A stretch of DNA of 64,000 nucleotides from JBHJGO01 sp050331715 (GTDB taxonomy: Bacteria > Cyanobacteriota > Cyanobacteriia > Cyanobacteriales > Microcoleaceae): the NCBI GenBank assembly GCA_050331715.1, contig JBHJGO010000009.1, positions 1-64,000 of the forward strand, in the 5' to 3' direction. The position numbers were made by a program, and so were the translations under genes. This document shows positions 1 to 8,105 of this stretch, piece by piece. Every line of letters begins with the position of its first letter. The stretch's first letter is position 1. Below the pieces are notes generated by a model that had not been told where the DNA came from, did no database searches, and saw nothing but the letters and a program-made list of their open reading frames with translations.

Positions 1-466
1 CTTTCGGGTGTTCAAATTGCCTGTGGACGGGATCTGTCGGGGGCTTTGCCTAGACAAGACCGGACAAAGCAGGAACTCTCAGGAGCGATCTTGAGAAGCG
101 ACCCCTATACCCGACAGGGTTAGGGTGTCGAGTATGTCACTCAACAATCTGCTGTTGTTCGTAGGGAGTGGAATCCCATCTGAATGTTGATCGAATTTGA
201 ATTCGATTCAGATTGATGTGAAGGATAACCTAGGTCTCAGCTTTTCCGTCGGCCCGTGGGGTTGAGCCAGATTCATGGATGAAGTGATTGGGATATCGAC
301 CTAAATCATCTTGAATTGATTTGAAATAATGAGCTTGGAGAGTATGAGCTGAGGAATCGAATCAGAACTAGCAGGTTCGAGGGCCAATGACTTAGAACTG
401 AAGGTGTGAGGAGAGAGTTCTAAGGGAAGTCCAGTATCAACGTACCATCCATACCGTGCAATCTCG
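1..466. other. Gene-free left edge with strong hairpins
   Basis: I see no convincing gene here. Bases 43-130 are rich in inverted repeats. GCTTTG at 43-48 pairs with CAAAGC at 65-70. A 13-pair stem spans 99-130: CGAC/GTCG, then CCCTA/TAGGG, then ACCC/GGGT around a GACA loop, with two single-base bulges. Neither is followed by a T-run, so they are not typical Rho-independent terminators. A structured small RNA or the edge of a repeat is possible. A short GTG-started frame on the minus strand at 301-489 has no recognisable features. Confidence 0.35.
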
Positions 467-928
467 TCAGAATTCACTGGGGAGATCACCTGGAGATGAA
501 TGATTCGTCTCAGGCGCGGGAGGTGACTGACTAAAGGAATAGCCCTGCCGACTCAGGTCTCTAATTAGCTCTACCAAACCATTTGCGATTCTGACTGCGA
601 CGACCGTACCGTCAAATTCAAACTCAGAGGTACTCAAGGCTTCGACCAGCATTTGCTTACCCAACTCAGTCATCGAAACGACAGGCACTTGATTTTCCTT
701 CTCAATCCGAATCGCACCGGCTGTCCGGAGTTCATCATAAAGACTTTGGTGAACTCCAATCTTTTTACCTTGACGCTTCTGTTTGACCTTGCTGGTCAGC
801 TCACTCTTTTTAATTCGGTCAGTAATGCCTCCTAGAGCCCAGAGGGTCAGCAAGAGCCGAGCTTTGGCCTTAGCATCTGCTTCACCCGTCACAGAGTTTG
901 GGGCTTCGTCATATGCGACTGTTGACAT
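467..928 (-). CDS. Unknown protein, winged-helix-like, 153 aa
   Basis: I do not recognise the family. I chose the ATG at 928 (MSTVAYDE...); the frame runs 21 codons further upstream, but that stretch looks non-coding. The middle (about residues 20-100) is helical and charged, with a lysine-rich stretch KVKQKRQGKK, then a segment ending in MTELGKQMLVEAL. This resembles a small winged-helix DNA- or protein-binding fold, which is only an impression. The C-terminus is proline- and serine-rich. It has no signal peptide or membrane segment and stands alone. It is probably a real but uncharacterised cytoplasmic protein. Confidence 0.55.
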   Translation of the reverse strand: MSTVAYDEAPNSVTGEADAKAKARLLLTLWALGGITDRIKKSELTSKVKQKRQGKKIGVHQSLYDELRTAGAIRIEKENQVPVVSMTELGKQMLVEALSTSEFEFDGTVVAVRIANGLVELIRDLSRQGYSFSQSPPAPETNHSSPGDLPSEF

Positions 929-1217
929 ATCCATCCATCCGGGGGTGTTAAAAATTACCCTCAGATTGTACAACAGATGATTATGGATCAAAATCAGGCC
1001 ATGGCCAGGCTTGCAAACCTTGGGGCGGGGGTTCTAGTCTCAATGGTCTCTCAGGTTAGGTCTTCCCCATCTATTTGTATCAAAGATGACATAAGTATAT
1101 TTTTTTCACAGAGCAGAACAGATTTTAATGGACTAGCGGGTGGCCTCGCGACCCACCACAATTTCTGCCCCTAACGCATGTCTAGTTCTGCTCATTTGGG
1201 ACGCAATCTATGTTTTC

Positions 1218-1246
1218 TTGACCAGTCGGTAAAAAACTGCTAGACT
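1218..1246 (+). promoter_or_regulatory. tetR promoter overlapped by operator O1
   Basis: TTGACC (1218-1223), 17 bp, then TAGACT (1241-1246) form a plausible -35/-10 pair 29 bp upstream of the tetR ATG. The -35 is the left half of an imperfect palindrome, TTGACCAGTCGGTAAA (1218-1233), whose halves TTGACC and GGTAAA are inverted repeats matching at 5 of 6 bases. TetR-family operators often have this shape, so autorepression is inferred. Near-identical sites recur at 1933 and 2031. The rest of 929-1274 holds only a small GC-rich inverted repeat near 1137-1160. Confidence 0.6.
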
Positions 1247-1274
1247 TTAGGCTATAAAGCTTAAGCGGAAGGAC

Positions 1275-1871
1275 ATGGTTGGAAGAAAACGAGAATTTGA
1301 TCGCGAAGCTGCGCTGGAAAAGGCCATGGAACTGTTCTGGTCGAAGGGCTACAATGCCGTTGGCTTGAATGAGCTGCTCCAGCACATGGGAATTCAGCGT
1401 CAAAGCCTCTACAACACCTTCGGTTGCAAGCACGCTTTGTTCCTAGAAGCAGTTCAGCACTACGGGCAGAAAGTTGTCTGCAAGATTGAGGGCAAGTTGA
1501 GCCAGCCGGGTTCTCCCACAGAAAATCTACGTTGTGTTCTGCAGAAAATTGCTCAGGACGCTACAAATCCTGAGTATCGTGGATGTTTCGTCGTGAATGC
1601 CATGATGGAGCTAGCACCTCATGATTCGGAGGTCGCTCAGGTGGTGCGAGGTTTAGCCAAACAAATTGAGCGGTCAATTGAGCAGACCTTAGACCAGGCG
1701 ATCGCAGCGGGCGAACTACCGCAGGATACAGAGTCTGCGAAGGTCGCTAGATTCCTCTATCACGTCATTCTAGGTTTCAACGTTCGAGGGAAGCTCTGTC
1801 CCACTCAAGCCTGTGTGGAGGAGATCCTGGAAACGGCTCTGTCCGTTGTGAAATGTCCCAGCTTGGTTTAG
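1275..1871 (+). CDS. TetR/AcrR family transcriptional regulator
   Basis: A one-component repressor-type DNA-binding protein of 198 aa, typical for the family. Residues about 8-55 form the N-terminal TetR helix-turn-helix: REAALEKAMELFWSKGYNAV, then GLNELLQHMGIQRQSLYNTF. The C-terminal ligand-binding half includes RGCFVVNAMMELAPHD, a motif seen in one common TetR branch. The ligand is unknown. The ATG is preceded by GGAAGGAC. An operator-like palindrome overlaps its own promoter and two more lie between it and the small gene at 2083, so autoregulation and control of that gene are inferred. Confidence 0.9.
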   Translation: MVGRKREFDREAALEKAMELFWSKGYNAVGLNELLQHMGIQRQSLYNTFGCKHALFLEAVQHYGQKVVCKIEGKLSQPGSPTENLRCVLQKIAQDATNPEYRGCFVVNAMMELAPHDSEVAQVVRGLAKQIERSIEQTLDQAIAAGELPQDTESAKVARFLYHVILGFNVRGKLCPTQACVEEILETALSVVKCPSLV

Positions 1872-1926
1872 AGACGGCAAGAACCTGGAGAGCAAGAACT
1901 GGTGAGGCTGGGCAAATTTTCAAGAT

Positions 1927-1962
1927 CAATTCTTGACTGAATGGTAAAAAATCGAGTATACT
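1927..1962 (+). promoter_or_regulatory. Operator O2 with promoter downstream of tetR
   Basis: TTGACTGAATGGTAAA (1933-1948) repeats the palindrome at the tetR promoter. TTGACT serves as a -35, and TATACT (1957-1962) as a good -10 with 18 bp spacing. The 22 bp from 1927 to 1948 recur at 2025-2046 with one mismatch. Transcription from here would run into the small gene at 2083. Placement of the operator over the -35 suggests repression by the neighbouring TetR protein; that is inference. Confidence 0.55.
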
Positions 1963-2024
1963 GTCGGGTGTAGTTCGGTAGAAATGTTGAGCAGATTCGA
2001 GGAAAAACTTCCGACTTTCCATTC

Positions 2025-2046
2025 CAATTCTTGACTGAACGGTAAA
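2025..2046 (+). promoter_or_regulatory. Operator O3, third TetR-type site
   Basis: TTGACTGAACGGTAAA at 2031-2046 is the third copy of the palindromic site, lying 98 bp after O2 and 37 bp before the ATG at 2083. No good -10 follows at 16-18 bp, so this copy may act as an auxiliary operator or roadblock rather than a promoter. Confidence 0.5.
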
Positions 2047-2082
2047 TTATGACCGCTTTGACTTCACAAAGGAGGCCCGACC

Positions 2083-2334
2083 ATGAAAACGATTCTCACT
2101 CCCGCTCCATTTAGACAAATCCGTGAAAGACTGATGGTTGCTGCGGGTATTACGATAGCTGTTGCAGGAATCTCCACCCTTCATGATCATTTAGAAGCAT
2201 CAGTGATGAATTTACTCAGCACTGATACCTCTAGCCTGCAAACTGCTCAGTTACAGCGCTTCCATCAGTCCAATCTTCTGGAGAATTTCACTACAAATTC
2301 AACTTCACTAGTGTGTCAGACCCCGCTTCGGTAA
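2083..2334 (+). CDS. Small single-span membrane protein, 83 aa
   Basis: I do not recognise the family. The ATG has a strong ribosome binding site (AAAGGAGG, 2068-2075), which supports real translation. Residues about 17-33 (RLMVAAGITIAVAGIST) form one hydrophobic segment after a basic N-terminus, so it could be a signal anchor or an uncleaved signal peptide. The rest is polar, rich in Ser, Thr, Gln and Asn, with one Cys. It sits behind two TetR-type operators and 118 bp before cysE. It could be a truncated gene end; the strong RBS and the operators argue for a functional small protein. Confidence 0.5.
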   Translation: MKTILTPAPFRQIRERLMVAAGITIAVAGISTLHDHLEASVMNLLSTDTSSLQTAQLQRFHQSNLLENFTTNSTSLVCQTPLR

Positions 2335-2353
2335 TTCAATTCGGTAATTCAAT
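2328..2353. repeat. 13-bp tandem duplication
   Basis: TCGGTAATTCAAT occurs twice head to tail (2328-2340, 2341-2353). The first copy contains the stop codon of the small gene at 2083. Confidence 0.9.
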
Positions 2354-2451
2354 AGGGTGTGATTCTCACTGACTACCAACGATGGATGTTTTCCGTACTC
2401 GCGTTCAAAGACAATAGAATATAAACTGATCATTAAGAATTGTTAAGCCTC

Positions 2452-3153
2452 ATGGTTACAACACTAAGAACACCTTCAGTCGAAACAGAGATCTCTGAGA
2501 CAACACCAACCGCTGGGACATCCCTGGTCACGGTTGAGACCACTTCACCGAAGCGGGACAAACCTCGACTGCTCCAGTTGATTTCTTGGCTGCGCAGTGC
2601 CGCTAATACCTTGGTTTCAGACTTTGCTGTTGCCCTTGAACGTGACCCTGCTGCCCAGAACTGGTTAGAAGTTGTGTTGTGCTATCCTGGCCCCCACGCT
2701 TTAGTGTTCTATCGAGTGGCTCACTGGTTGCATAATCGCAAGGTTACTGTTCTACCTCGTTTTATCTCCCATCTAGCTCGGTTTTTTACTGGTATTGAGA
2801 TTCATCCTGGTGCCACGATTGGTCATAAAGTCTTCATTGATCATGGTATGGGTGTCGTGATTGGTGCAACGGCGACAGTTGGGGATTACTGTTTGATTTA
2901 TCAAGGCGTGACCTTGGGAGGAACTGGAAAAGATAGCGGCAACCGTCGCCATCCTACTCTGGGCTGTAACGTAACCGTTGGCGCGGGAGCAAAAATTCTT
3001 GGAAACTTAACGCTCGGCAATTCTGTCCAGGTTGGAGCCGGAGCCGTTGTATTGAAAGATGTTCCCTCACACTGTACAGTGGTGGGCGTGCCTGGTCGAA
3101 TTATTGAGAAGCCAGCCAATCTACAGCATCAGGCACAGGAAATAGCAGCATAG
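2452..3153 (+). CDS. cysE: Serine O-acetyltransferase
   Basis: Transfers acetyl from acetyl-CoA to L-serine, giving O-acetylserine, the carbon acceptor for cysteine synthesis. From the ATG at 2452 it is 233 aa. An N-terminal extension of about 45 residues is Thr/Ser-rich and variable. The helical substrate domain follows (LVSDFAVALERDPAA...), and from residue about 115 a left-handed beta-helix of hexapeptide repeats (IHPGATIGHKVFIDHG). Its active-site region carries HGMGVVIGATATVGD and the CoA-binding loop GTGKDSGNRRHPTLG. The upstream in-frame TTG at 2440 is a weaker start. cysH follows 56 bp downstream on the same strand. Confidence 0.93.
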   Translation: MVTTLRTPSVETEISETTPTAGTSLVTVETTSPKRDKPRLLQLISWLRSAANTLVSDFAVALERDPAAQNWLEVVLCYPGPHALVFYRVAHWLHNRKVTVLPRFISHLARFFTGIEIHPGATIGHKVFIDHGMGVVIGATATVGDYCLIYQGVTLGGTGKDSGNRRHPTLGCNVTVGAGAKILGNLTLGNSVQVGAGAVVLKDVPSHCTVVGVPGRIIEKPANLQHQAQEIAA

Positions 3154-3209
3154 TCAAATTTGAATTTTCGATCAAATTATTGTCGATTAAATCGTCGATG
3201 GAGGTTACG

Positions 3210-3932
3210 ATGTCAACTCCAACGTTAGATCTTGCAGCAACAGGCCAGCAGGTTGACTCTTTGACCGCCCTTGAGCTTGTAGAATGGGCGGCGTCAACCT
3301 TTGGGTCAGGCTTGGTACTCAGTACCAGCTTTGGAATTCAGTCTGCTGTGATGCTGCATTTGGTAACTCAGGTCGTGCCAGATATCCCCGTTATTTGGGT
3401 AGATACAGGGTATTTGATGCCAGAGACCTACAAATTTGCAGAGGAACTGACCCAACGTCTTAATCTGAACCTAAAGGTCTACCAATCTCCCATCAGCCCC
3501 AAGCAAATGGAGGCGACCTATGGTCGGTTGTGGGAGAAAGGAAACGTTGAATCCCTCAACCTTTACGATCAAATTCGTAAAGTCGAACCCATGCAACGGG
3601 CATTGAAAGAATTGAACGCCACTGCATGGCTAGCGGGGTTGCGGCGCAATCAAACTAACTACCGTCAGGCATTACAGAAGGTGAATTTTCAGAGCAATCG
3701 CTACAAAATTTTGCCGATTTTGGACTGGAGTTCAAGGGATATTTATCAGTACTTGGTAGCCCACGATTTACCCTACCATCCGCTGTTTGATCAGGGATAT
3801 GTCACAGTAGGAGATTGGCACTCTAGCCGTCCTTTGACCCTGGAAGATAATCATGAACGGGACACTCGCTTCCAAGGGCTAAAGCAAGAATGCGGGATTC
3901 ACTTGCCAATAGCTGTTCCTCGGCGTTCATGA
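3210..3932 (+). CDS. cysH: Phosphoadenylyl-sulfate (PAPS) reductase
   Basis: Reduces activated sulfate to sulfite with thioredoxin as electron donor. I chose the ATG at 3210, 4 bp after GGAGG, giving 240 aa. The adenine-nucleotide-binding fold starts at STSFGIQSAVMLH (about residues 37-50), followed by WVDTGYLMPETY. The single catalytic cysteine is in ECGIH near the C-terminus (about residue 227). The paired cysteines that hold a 4Fe-4S cluster in plant-type APS reductases are absent: at that place the protein reads YDQIRKVEPMQRAL. It is therefore the cluster-free PAPS type. It probably shares a transcript with cysE. Confidence 0.92.
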   Translation: MSTPTLDLAATGQQVDSLTALELVEWAASTFGSGLVLSTSFGIQSAVMLHLVTQVVPDIPVIWVDTGYLMPETYKFAEELTQRLNLNLKVYQSPISPKQMEATYGRLWEKGNVESLNLYDQIRKVEPMQRALKELNATAWLAGLRRNQTNYRQALQKVNFQSNRYKILPILDWSSRDIYQYLVAHDLPYHPLFDQGYVTVGDWHSSRPLTLEDNHERDTRFQGLKQECGIHLPIAVPRRS

Positions 3933-3975
3933 AGATCAACTTAGATTTTTCATGGGACGTCTGATAGCTACGCCT

Positions 3976-3992
3976 CCCCTGTGCAGCAGGGG
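3976..3992. terminator. Hairpin between convergent genes
   Basis: CCCCTG (3976-3981) and CAGGGG (3987-3992) form a perfect 6-bp stem with a 5-nt loop between cysH and the minus-strand gene ending at 4030. It lacks a T-run on either side, so it is a weak terminator candidate. Confidence 0.35.
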
Positions 3993-4029
3993 ATATGCCC
4001 TCAACCCAATCCTGTAGGGCTATAATGTC

Positions 4030-5856
4030 TCAGCCATACATTTGAGTTTCTAGTTGCCGCACGGTGTGATTGCGGTCGGGATTACGCCTCAGAATTTGCC
4101 AGCTCTGCTGAGATGGAAGTGTTGTAAACAAAGGACTTACGGTTTGTATCATTCGGTTCAAATCTCCCAGCTCTGCCAGGATAGCGCGATAGGCAGAATG
4201 TCCCTGAAGCTGATTGAGGCCAGTGTCAGAAATGCCAAAGGAACCAACCGCCTGCCAATTGGGGCCAACCGCTTGGCGCGATCCGACACTAGCAGACAAT
4301 CCTAACTGCGTCTTTGTCTCAATTGACAATTCAGCAACCTGGGTAATCATCAAATTCATCACGGGTTCGATCCAATGCTGTGGCCCAGAAATCCTCTTAA
4401 TTTCGCCTAAAAAACCCAAACCTCCCCGGCAGACCGCGTAATGGGCTTCTTCAATCCAACTGTTTTGGATAGAGAGGGGAGTGTAAATCAAGGGAACCTG
4501 AATTAACGGCGTGGCAGGTGCAGTTGCTTTGACGTGGTTAAGGATGGATTGGACAACTTTGAATGGGTCTTCTACATCTTTTGTTGCGAGATCCTGTGCA
4601 GTCAGGAAAAAATGGTGCTGCATTAGACAATAAAAACTCTGACAAGCTCGCGGCAGGCCAACTTGTAATACCCATGCTTCTAGCGGTTGCAAATCCTGAG
4701 CGGTTAAATTCTGTTGATTGTGCTGCTTCCCAGTTAATCCTTTTCCTGGATTGGGTGTGGCGTGATCCCGCAGTTTAAAGTAAGTGGCGAGTAACTGCAC
4801 CCGTTCTGCATCCGTCAGGAGAGAACTGTGCTGAATTCCATAGATTAGATAGAAGTCTAGGGTTGTCACCCAGGCGATCGCTGAAATATAGAGATAGTAA
4901 TTCTTCAGAACAGGCTTAAGCTGAGCATTCAGGATAATCGCATCCAGTTTCGTCAAAGTTTCTAGACTGGGAATTGCCTCTCCAGCCCGCAGATATTGGT
5001 AAGTTGATCTGAGCGCTTGCTTCTCTGATTTATTCAGTTGAGAGTTGACCAGTGTTGACTCCAGGCAGTGTTCTAGCCCAACCCAGCGAGAGTTCTGACT
5101 GGCGATTCGATAGCGTTGGCCAATCTCCATGTAAAGCTTAGAAGAGTTAACCAGGTAGTCTAGAAGCTGTAGCGCAGCAAAGTCTTCAGTCGCCACGGCT
5201 TCGCTAATCCGATGATAGGCTTCTAGGCAACGAATCTTTGTCCGTTCGTACACTGGGGCCTGGACAATCAACTGGTTTACTTTTCGATCCACATTCAGGG
5301 TTGGATGCAGCAGATTATGCAGCACCACAAAGGCGTCATTACCCGCTAGTCCACAACCTCGCAGTTGCAGGTTTGATCCTTCGTTGCGATGGGGAGGAAT
5401 TCTCACCTGATAACTCTTGCCTGTTTTCAGAGTTACCCTCTCCGTTCCGCCATGAAGCGTGACCTGGGGACTGATGAAAATATGATAAAGCTCGTCTTCA
5501 CTCCAATCCGGCAGAGAAGAAGTCGTAGCGGTTGTAGCCTCCTCCGGATGAAGCGAATCAACCTGTAGGGTGTCAACCCAGCTCTGAGTTTTTTGGCCAA
5601 CCGATTCCACAGAATGGACAGCCGTTTCAATCATATTTTTGCTGAGTTCTGAAACCCGCTGACCGATAGATTCCCGCATCCCAGCGGATTGGCGATCCAA
5701 GGGTTCATCTTCAGACTCGGAATGAATCACTTCTTCAACCTGTTCAATTCCTTGCTGAGCAACCTCCATGGCTTTCTCAACCATTGACTGACGAATTTCA
5801 GACGTCCTTTGAGCTGCCGTTTTCCAAAAGGACTGTTTTCGTTGATTGTTACTCAT
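4030..5856 (-). CDS. Unknown 608-aa protein with DnaJ C-terminal-like segment
   Basis: No family recognised overall. Residues 1-100 are charged and helical (probable coiled coil). Residues about 130-190 resemble a DnaJ/CbpA C-terminal beta domain: VTLKTGKSYQVRIPP, then the loop HRNEGSNLQLRGCG, then AFVVLH and a closing HP, as in V-x-IPPG-x-dG-x-x-L-R-L-x-G-x-G. There is no J domain (no HPD). The rest (about 200-600) is mainly helical, with a glycine-rich stretch RGGLGFLGE near residue 475. No signal peptide or membrane span. It starts 9 bp after the pentapeptide/TPR gene on the same strand, so the two are probably co-transcribed. A role in protein handling is only a guess. Confidence 0.7.
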   Translation of the reverse strand: MSNNQRKQSFWKTAAQRTSEIRQSMVEKAMEVAQQGIEQVEEVIHSESEDEPLDRQSAGMRESIGQRVSELSKNMIETAVHSVESVGQKTQSWVDTLQVDSLHPEEATTATTSSLPDWSEDELYHIFISPQVTLHGGTERVTLKTGKSYQVRIPPHRNEGSNLQLRGCGLAGNDAFVVLHNLLHPTLNVDRKVNQLIVQAPVYERTKIRCLEAYHRISEAVATEDFAALQLLDYLVNSSKLYMEIGQRYRIASQNSRWVGLEHCLESTLVNSQLNKSEKQALRSTYQYLRAGEAIPSLETLTKLDAIILNAQLKPVLKNYYLYISAIAWVTTLDFYLIYGIQHSSLLTDAERVQLLATYFKLRDHATPNPGKGLTGKQHNQQNLTAQDLQPLEAWVLQVGLPRACQSFYCLMQHHFFLTAQDLATKDVEDPFKVVQSILNHVKATAPATPLIQVPLIYTPLSIQNSWIEEAHYAVCRGGLGFLGEIKRISGPQHWIEPVMNLMITQVAELSIETKTQLGLSASVGSRQAVGPNWQAVGSFGISDTGLNQLQGHSAYRAILAELGDLNRMIQTVSPLFTTLPSQQSWQILRRNPDRNHTVRQLETQMYG

Positions 5857-5865
5857 GCTGATTTC

Positions 5866-6642
5866 CTAGATAGGGAGAAGTCGTAAGAGCAGAGGAGTAA
5901 TTCCCTGAATTACTCCTAGAATTCCACCTCCTTTTGCTTCATACTCCCGTTCAGGCAAGTTCTGTCGCGCTTCTATGACTTGAATAAGTTGACTTGCAAC
6001 CTGCTCTCCCTCAGAACTCTTTAACTCAACAAAGAGCTCCTTAGCGTATCGAGCATCACCCATTGCTCCACTCAAATCCCCCAGGTCAGCCTTGGCCATC
6101 CCTCGACCAAAATAGGCTGCTGCCAGGTCAGGCTTCAGACGAATTGCTTGGTTGTAGCGGTCAATTGCATTAACGTAGTTGCCTAACCTTGCTTCCTCAA
6201 CACCTAATCGGTAGAAGTCCTCAGCACTTGCACTGCCAGCAGGTAAACCAACCACTCCCACCAATTGCGCTTGGGTCAGATTGGTTCCCGTCAAGTTGGC
6301 ATTCCCCAGATATGCACCCCGTAGATCTGTGCCGCTGAGATTAGCTCCATTGAGGTTGGCTCGATTGAGGTTGGCTCCGTGGAGGCTGCTGCCGGATAGA
6401 TTGGCTCCAGTTAAATCCGCTCCAGTTAGATCCGCTCGGCTCAAGTTGGCCCCAACTAAATTAGCTCCTGTAAGATTGGCTCCTGCCAGATTGGCATGAA
6501 CCAGACCTGCGCCTGCCAGATTACAATTGGGACATTGTTTGGTTGATAGAAGCTGCTGCATAGGAGTACTTACAGCTTCAGCAGATCCACTAGGTAAGGC
6601 CAAGCTAACCAGAACAAACGATGCAATTACTCCAGCTTTCAT
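5866..6642 (-). CDS. Exported pentapeptide-repeat and TPR protein
   Basis: 258 aa from the ATG at 6642; the in-frame TTG two codons earlier is less likely. Residues 1-24 are a signal peptide (MKAGVIASFVLVSLALPSGS, then AEA). Residues about 38-130 hold roughly 18 pentapeptides of the A-(N/D)-L-x-x type (NLAGANLTGANLVGANLS), which fold as a right-handed quadrilateral beta helix. Residues about 140-205 carry TPR helices (FYRLGVEEARLGNYVNAIDR...). A CPNC pair lies just before the first repeat. It likely acts as a scaffold outside the cytoplasm and leads a two-gene unit with the DnaJ-like gene. Confidence 0.8.
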   Translation of the reverse strand: MKAGVIASFVLVSLALPSGSAEAVSTPMQQLLSTKQCPNCNLAGAGLVHANLAGANLTGANLVGANLSRADLTGADLTGANLSGSSLHGANLNRANLNGANLSGTDLRGAYLGNANLTGTNLTQAQLVGVVGLPAGSASAEDFYRLGVEEARLGNYVNAIDRYNQAIRLKPDLAAAYFGRGMAKADLGDLSGAMGDARYAKELFVELKSSEGEQVASQLIQVIEARQNLPEREYEAKGGGILGVIQGITPLLLRLLPI

Positions 6643-6722
6643 AAGCAACTACAAAACGCTACTGCGGTCATATTATGATATTCACATGGGATCGCGCTAC
6701 TCTCTGGTAGCATATAGCAATC

Positions 6723-7043
6723 GTGATTCAACGAGAAATCGCCTCAAATCCAGCCGAAAAACGAATTCTGATCTGTCAAAACCGTACCTGCCGAAAACAG
6801 GGCGCAGCAAAGGTATTAGCGGTCTTTGAAAGGTTATTGCATCAGCGTCAGTCCAGTCAGCCTCTATCTAAAACAACTTGCTCTGAAACAATTAGCTCTG
6901 AAGATTACTCGATTCAGGCAACTGGATGTCTGGGGAAATGTGGTAGTGGGCCGATGGTGGTCATTCTCCCTGACGAAACCTTTTGGGATCACGTTAGTCC
7001 TGAGAGCGTTGCGAGTATCATTCAGCAGATAAATCAGGATTGA
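6723..7043 (+). CDS. Thioredoxin-like [2Fe-2S] ferredoxin
   Basis: 106 aa with a GTG start (MIQREIASN...). The cluster ligands fit the thioredoxin-fold ferredoxins: C-x4-C in ICQNRTCRKQGA (about residue 18) and C-x3-C in GCLGKCGSGP (about residue 70), in an otherwise thioredoxin-like chain. Such domains occur in NADH dehydrogenase NuoE and in small stand-alone electron carriers; partners are unknown here. Its 3' end overlaps the convergent ygfZ gene by 10 bp. The sequence just before the start (TATAGCAATC) resembles the end of the dispersed repeat described below, so the 5' end may have been altered by it. Confidence 0.85.
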   Translation: MIQREIASNPAEKRILICQNRTCRKQGAAKVLAVFERLLHQRQSSQPLSKTTCSETISSEDYSIQATGCLGKCGSGPMVVILPDETFWDHVSPESVASIIQQINQD

Positions 7044-8086
7044 TGGGAAACGAAGGGAATTTCAACAACTTCACCGATAGCATCTCCCACCTGAACCTTC
7101 AAGCCAGCTCCTCCCGCTTTGGTACGGATATAGCCGAGGCCCAGGTGTTTAGAAAAGTATTGTTCAGAAAAGTATTGTTCGGATTGGTCTTCCGTCGATT
7201 TTTCGGGGATTAATTCTTCAGTGAGGAGAGTGTAGCTGGTCAATACCCCAATCTTTTGACCCTCCAGGGTGATTACCGTTCCGGGTTCAACTGCCTTGCT
7301 TAATCGAATTCCGAATAATCGCTGCTTGGCACTGCCATAGGTATTCAAACGGGCAATGGTTTCCTGACCAATGTAACAGCCCTTGTCGAAGGAAATCGTG
7401 TGCCACAGCCCTGCTTCCAAAGGATTGTAGTCTTCCGTTAATTCAAAATCTGGCGTCGGTCTACCTTGCTGGATGCGGAGTTGCTCCCAGGTTGAGTGGT
7501 CAATGGGTACTGCCCCTTGAGTGACCAGGCTTTGCCAAAGCTGCGGAACCGCATCTGCTTGTAGAATTAACGTATAACCTGGAACCGCTAAGCCACTACC
7601 TGTCGCAATTCGCACTGTCATATCTTTTAAGCTGAATAATCGATGATTCAATGGCTGATGATGTGCAGGCTGACCAACGAATTCATCTGTTAAGTCGGCT
7701 CCTTGTTTTTTCAGGACTTCCTCACTGTTCGAGCCAATCAGATTAAAGACACCGTAATCCTGCGTCACATCCTTGACACTCACTTGATCCATCGGGAATA
7801 TATATTGATCTAGCCACTCTACTAGCGGTTGACGACGGTTAGCAGAGATCAAAACGAGGATGGCTTCTTCGGTCAAATAGGCAGTTGCCAGGTCGATTGT
7901 TCTGGCAGTAGACGTGACGAATACCGTATCGCAACCTTGACCCGGCTTGAGAGATTGGATGTCATTGGTGCTTTGATTGTGCAGAAATCTTAACCGATCT
8001 GCTCCGGAGATCTCTAGGACACCCCAATTTGAGCGGTCGTACAGCAAAGCTTGGGATTGGGGATCGATGGGCTGTTTCTGTGTCAT
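7034..8086 (-). CDS. ygfZ: Folate-binding protein YgfZ/GcvT family
   Basis: A tetrahydrofolate-binding protein that helps make or repair certain Fe-S enzymes. It carries the family signature KGCYIGQE (about residues 232-239) with the reactive cysteine, and the N-terminal RLRFLHNQSTNDIQSL motif. The ATG at 8086 gives 350 aa (MTQKQPIDPQ...); the longer frame to 8125 would overlap the upstream gene. Near residue 310 a perfect 15-bp tandem duplication repeats SEQYF (see 7151). It lies 19 bp after the hypothetical gene ending at 8106 on the same strand. Confidence 0.9.
   Translation of the reverse strand: MTQKQPIDPQSQALLYDRSNWGVLEISGADRLRFLHNQSTNDIQSLKPGQGCDTVFVTSTARTIDLATAYLTEEAILVLISANRRQPLVEWLDQYIFPMDQVSVKDVTQDYGVFNLIGSNSEEVLKKQGADLTDEFVGQPAHHQPLNHRLFSLKDMTVRIATGSGLAVPGYTLILQADAVPQLWQSLVTQGAVPIDHSTWEQLRIQQGRPTPDFELTEDYNPLEAGLWHTISFDKGCYIGQETIARLNTYGSAKQRLFGIRLSKAVEPGTVITLEGQKIGVLTSYTLLTEELIPEKSTEDQSEQYFSEQYFSKHLGLGYIRTKAGGAGLKVQVGDAIGEVVEIPFVSHQS
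7151..7180. repeat. 15-bp tandem duplication inside ygfZ
   Basis: AGAAAAGTATTGTTC occurs twice in a row (7151-7165, 7166-7180). Being five codons long it keeps the ygfZ frame and doubles SEQYF in the C-terminal part of the protein. Confidence 0.95.
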
Positions 8087-8105
8087 GGGTTGATTGAGTC
8101 TGAGA

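Noticed and set aside
301..489. 62-codon minus-strand frame with GTG start overlapping the end of the 467-928 gene
   Set aside because: No ribosome binding site, no recognisable motif, and the overlap places its start inside the upstream gene. Insufficient to call it a gene.
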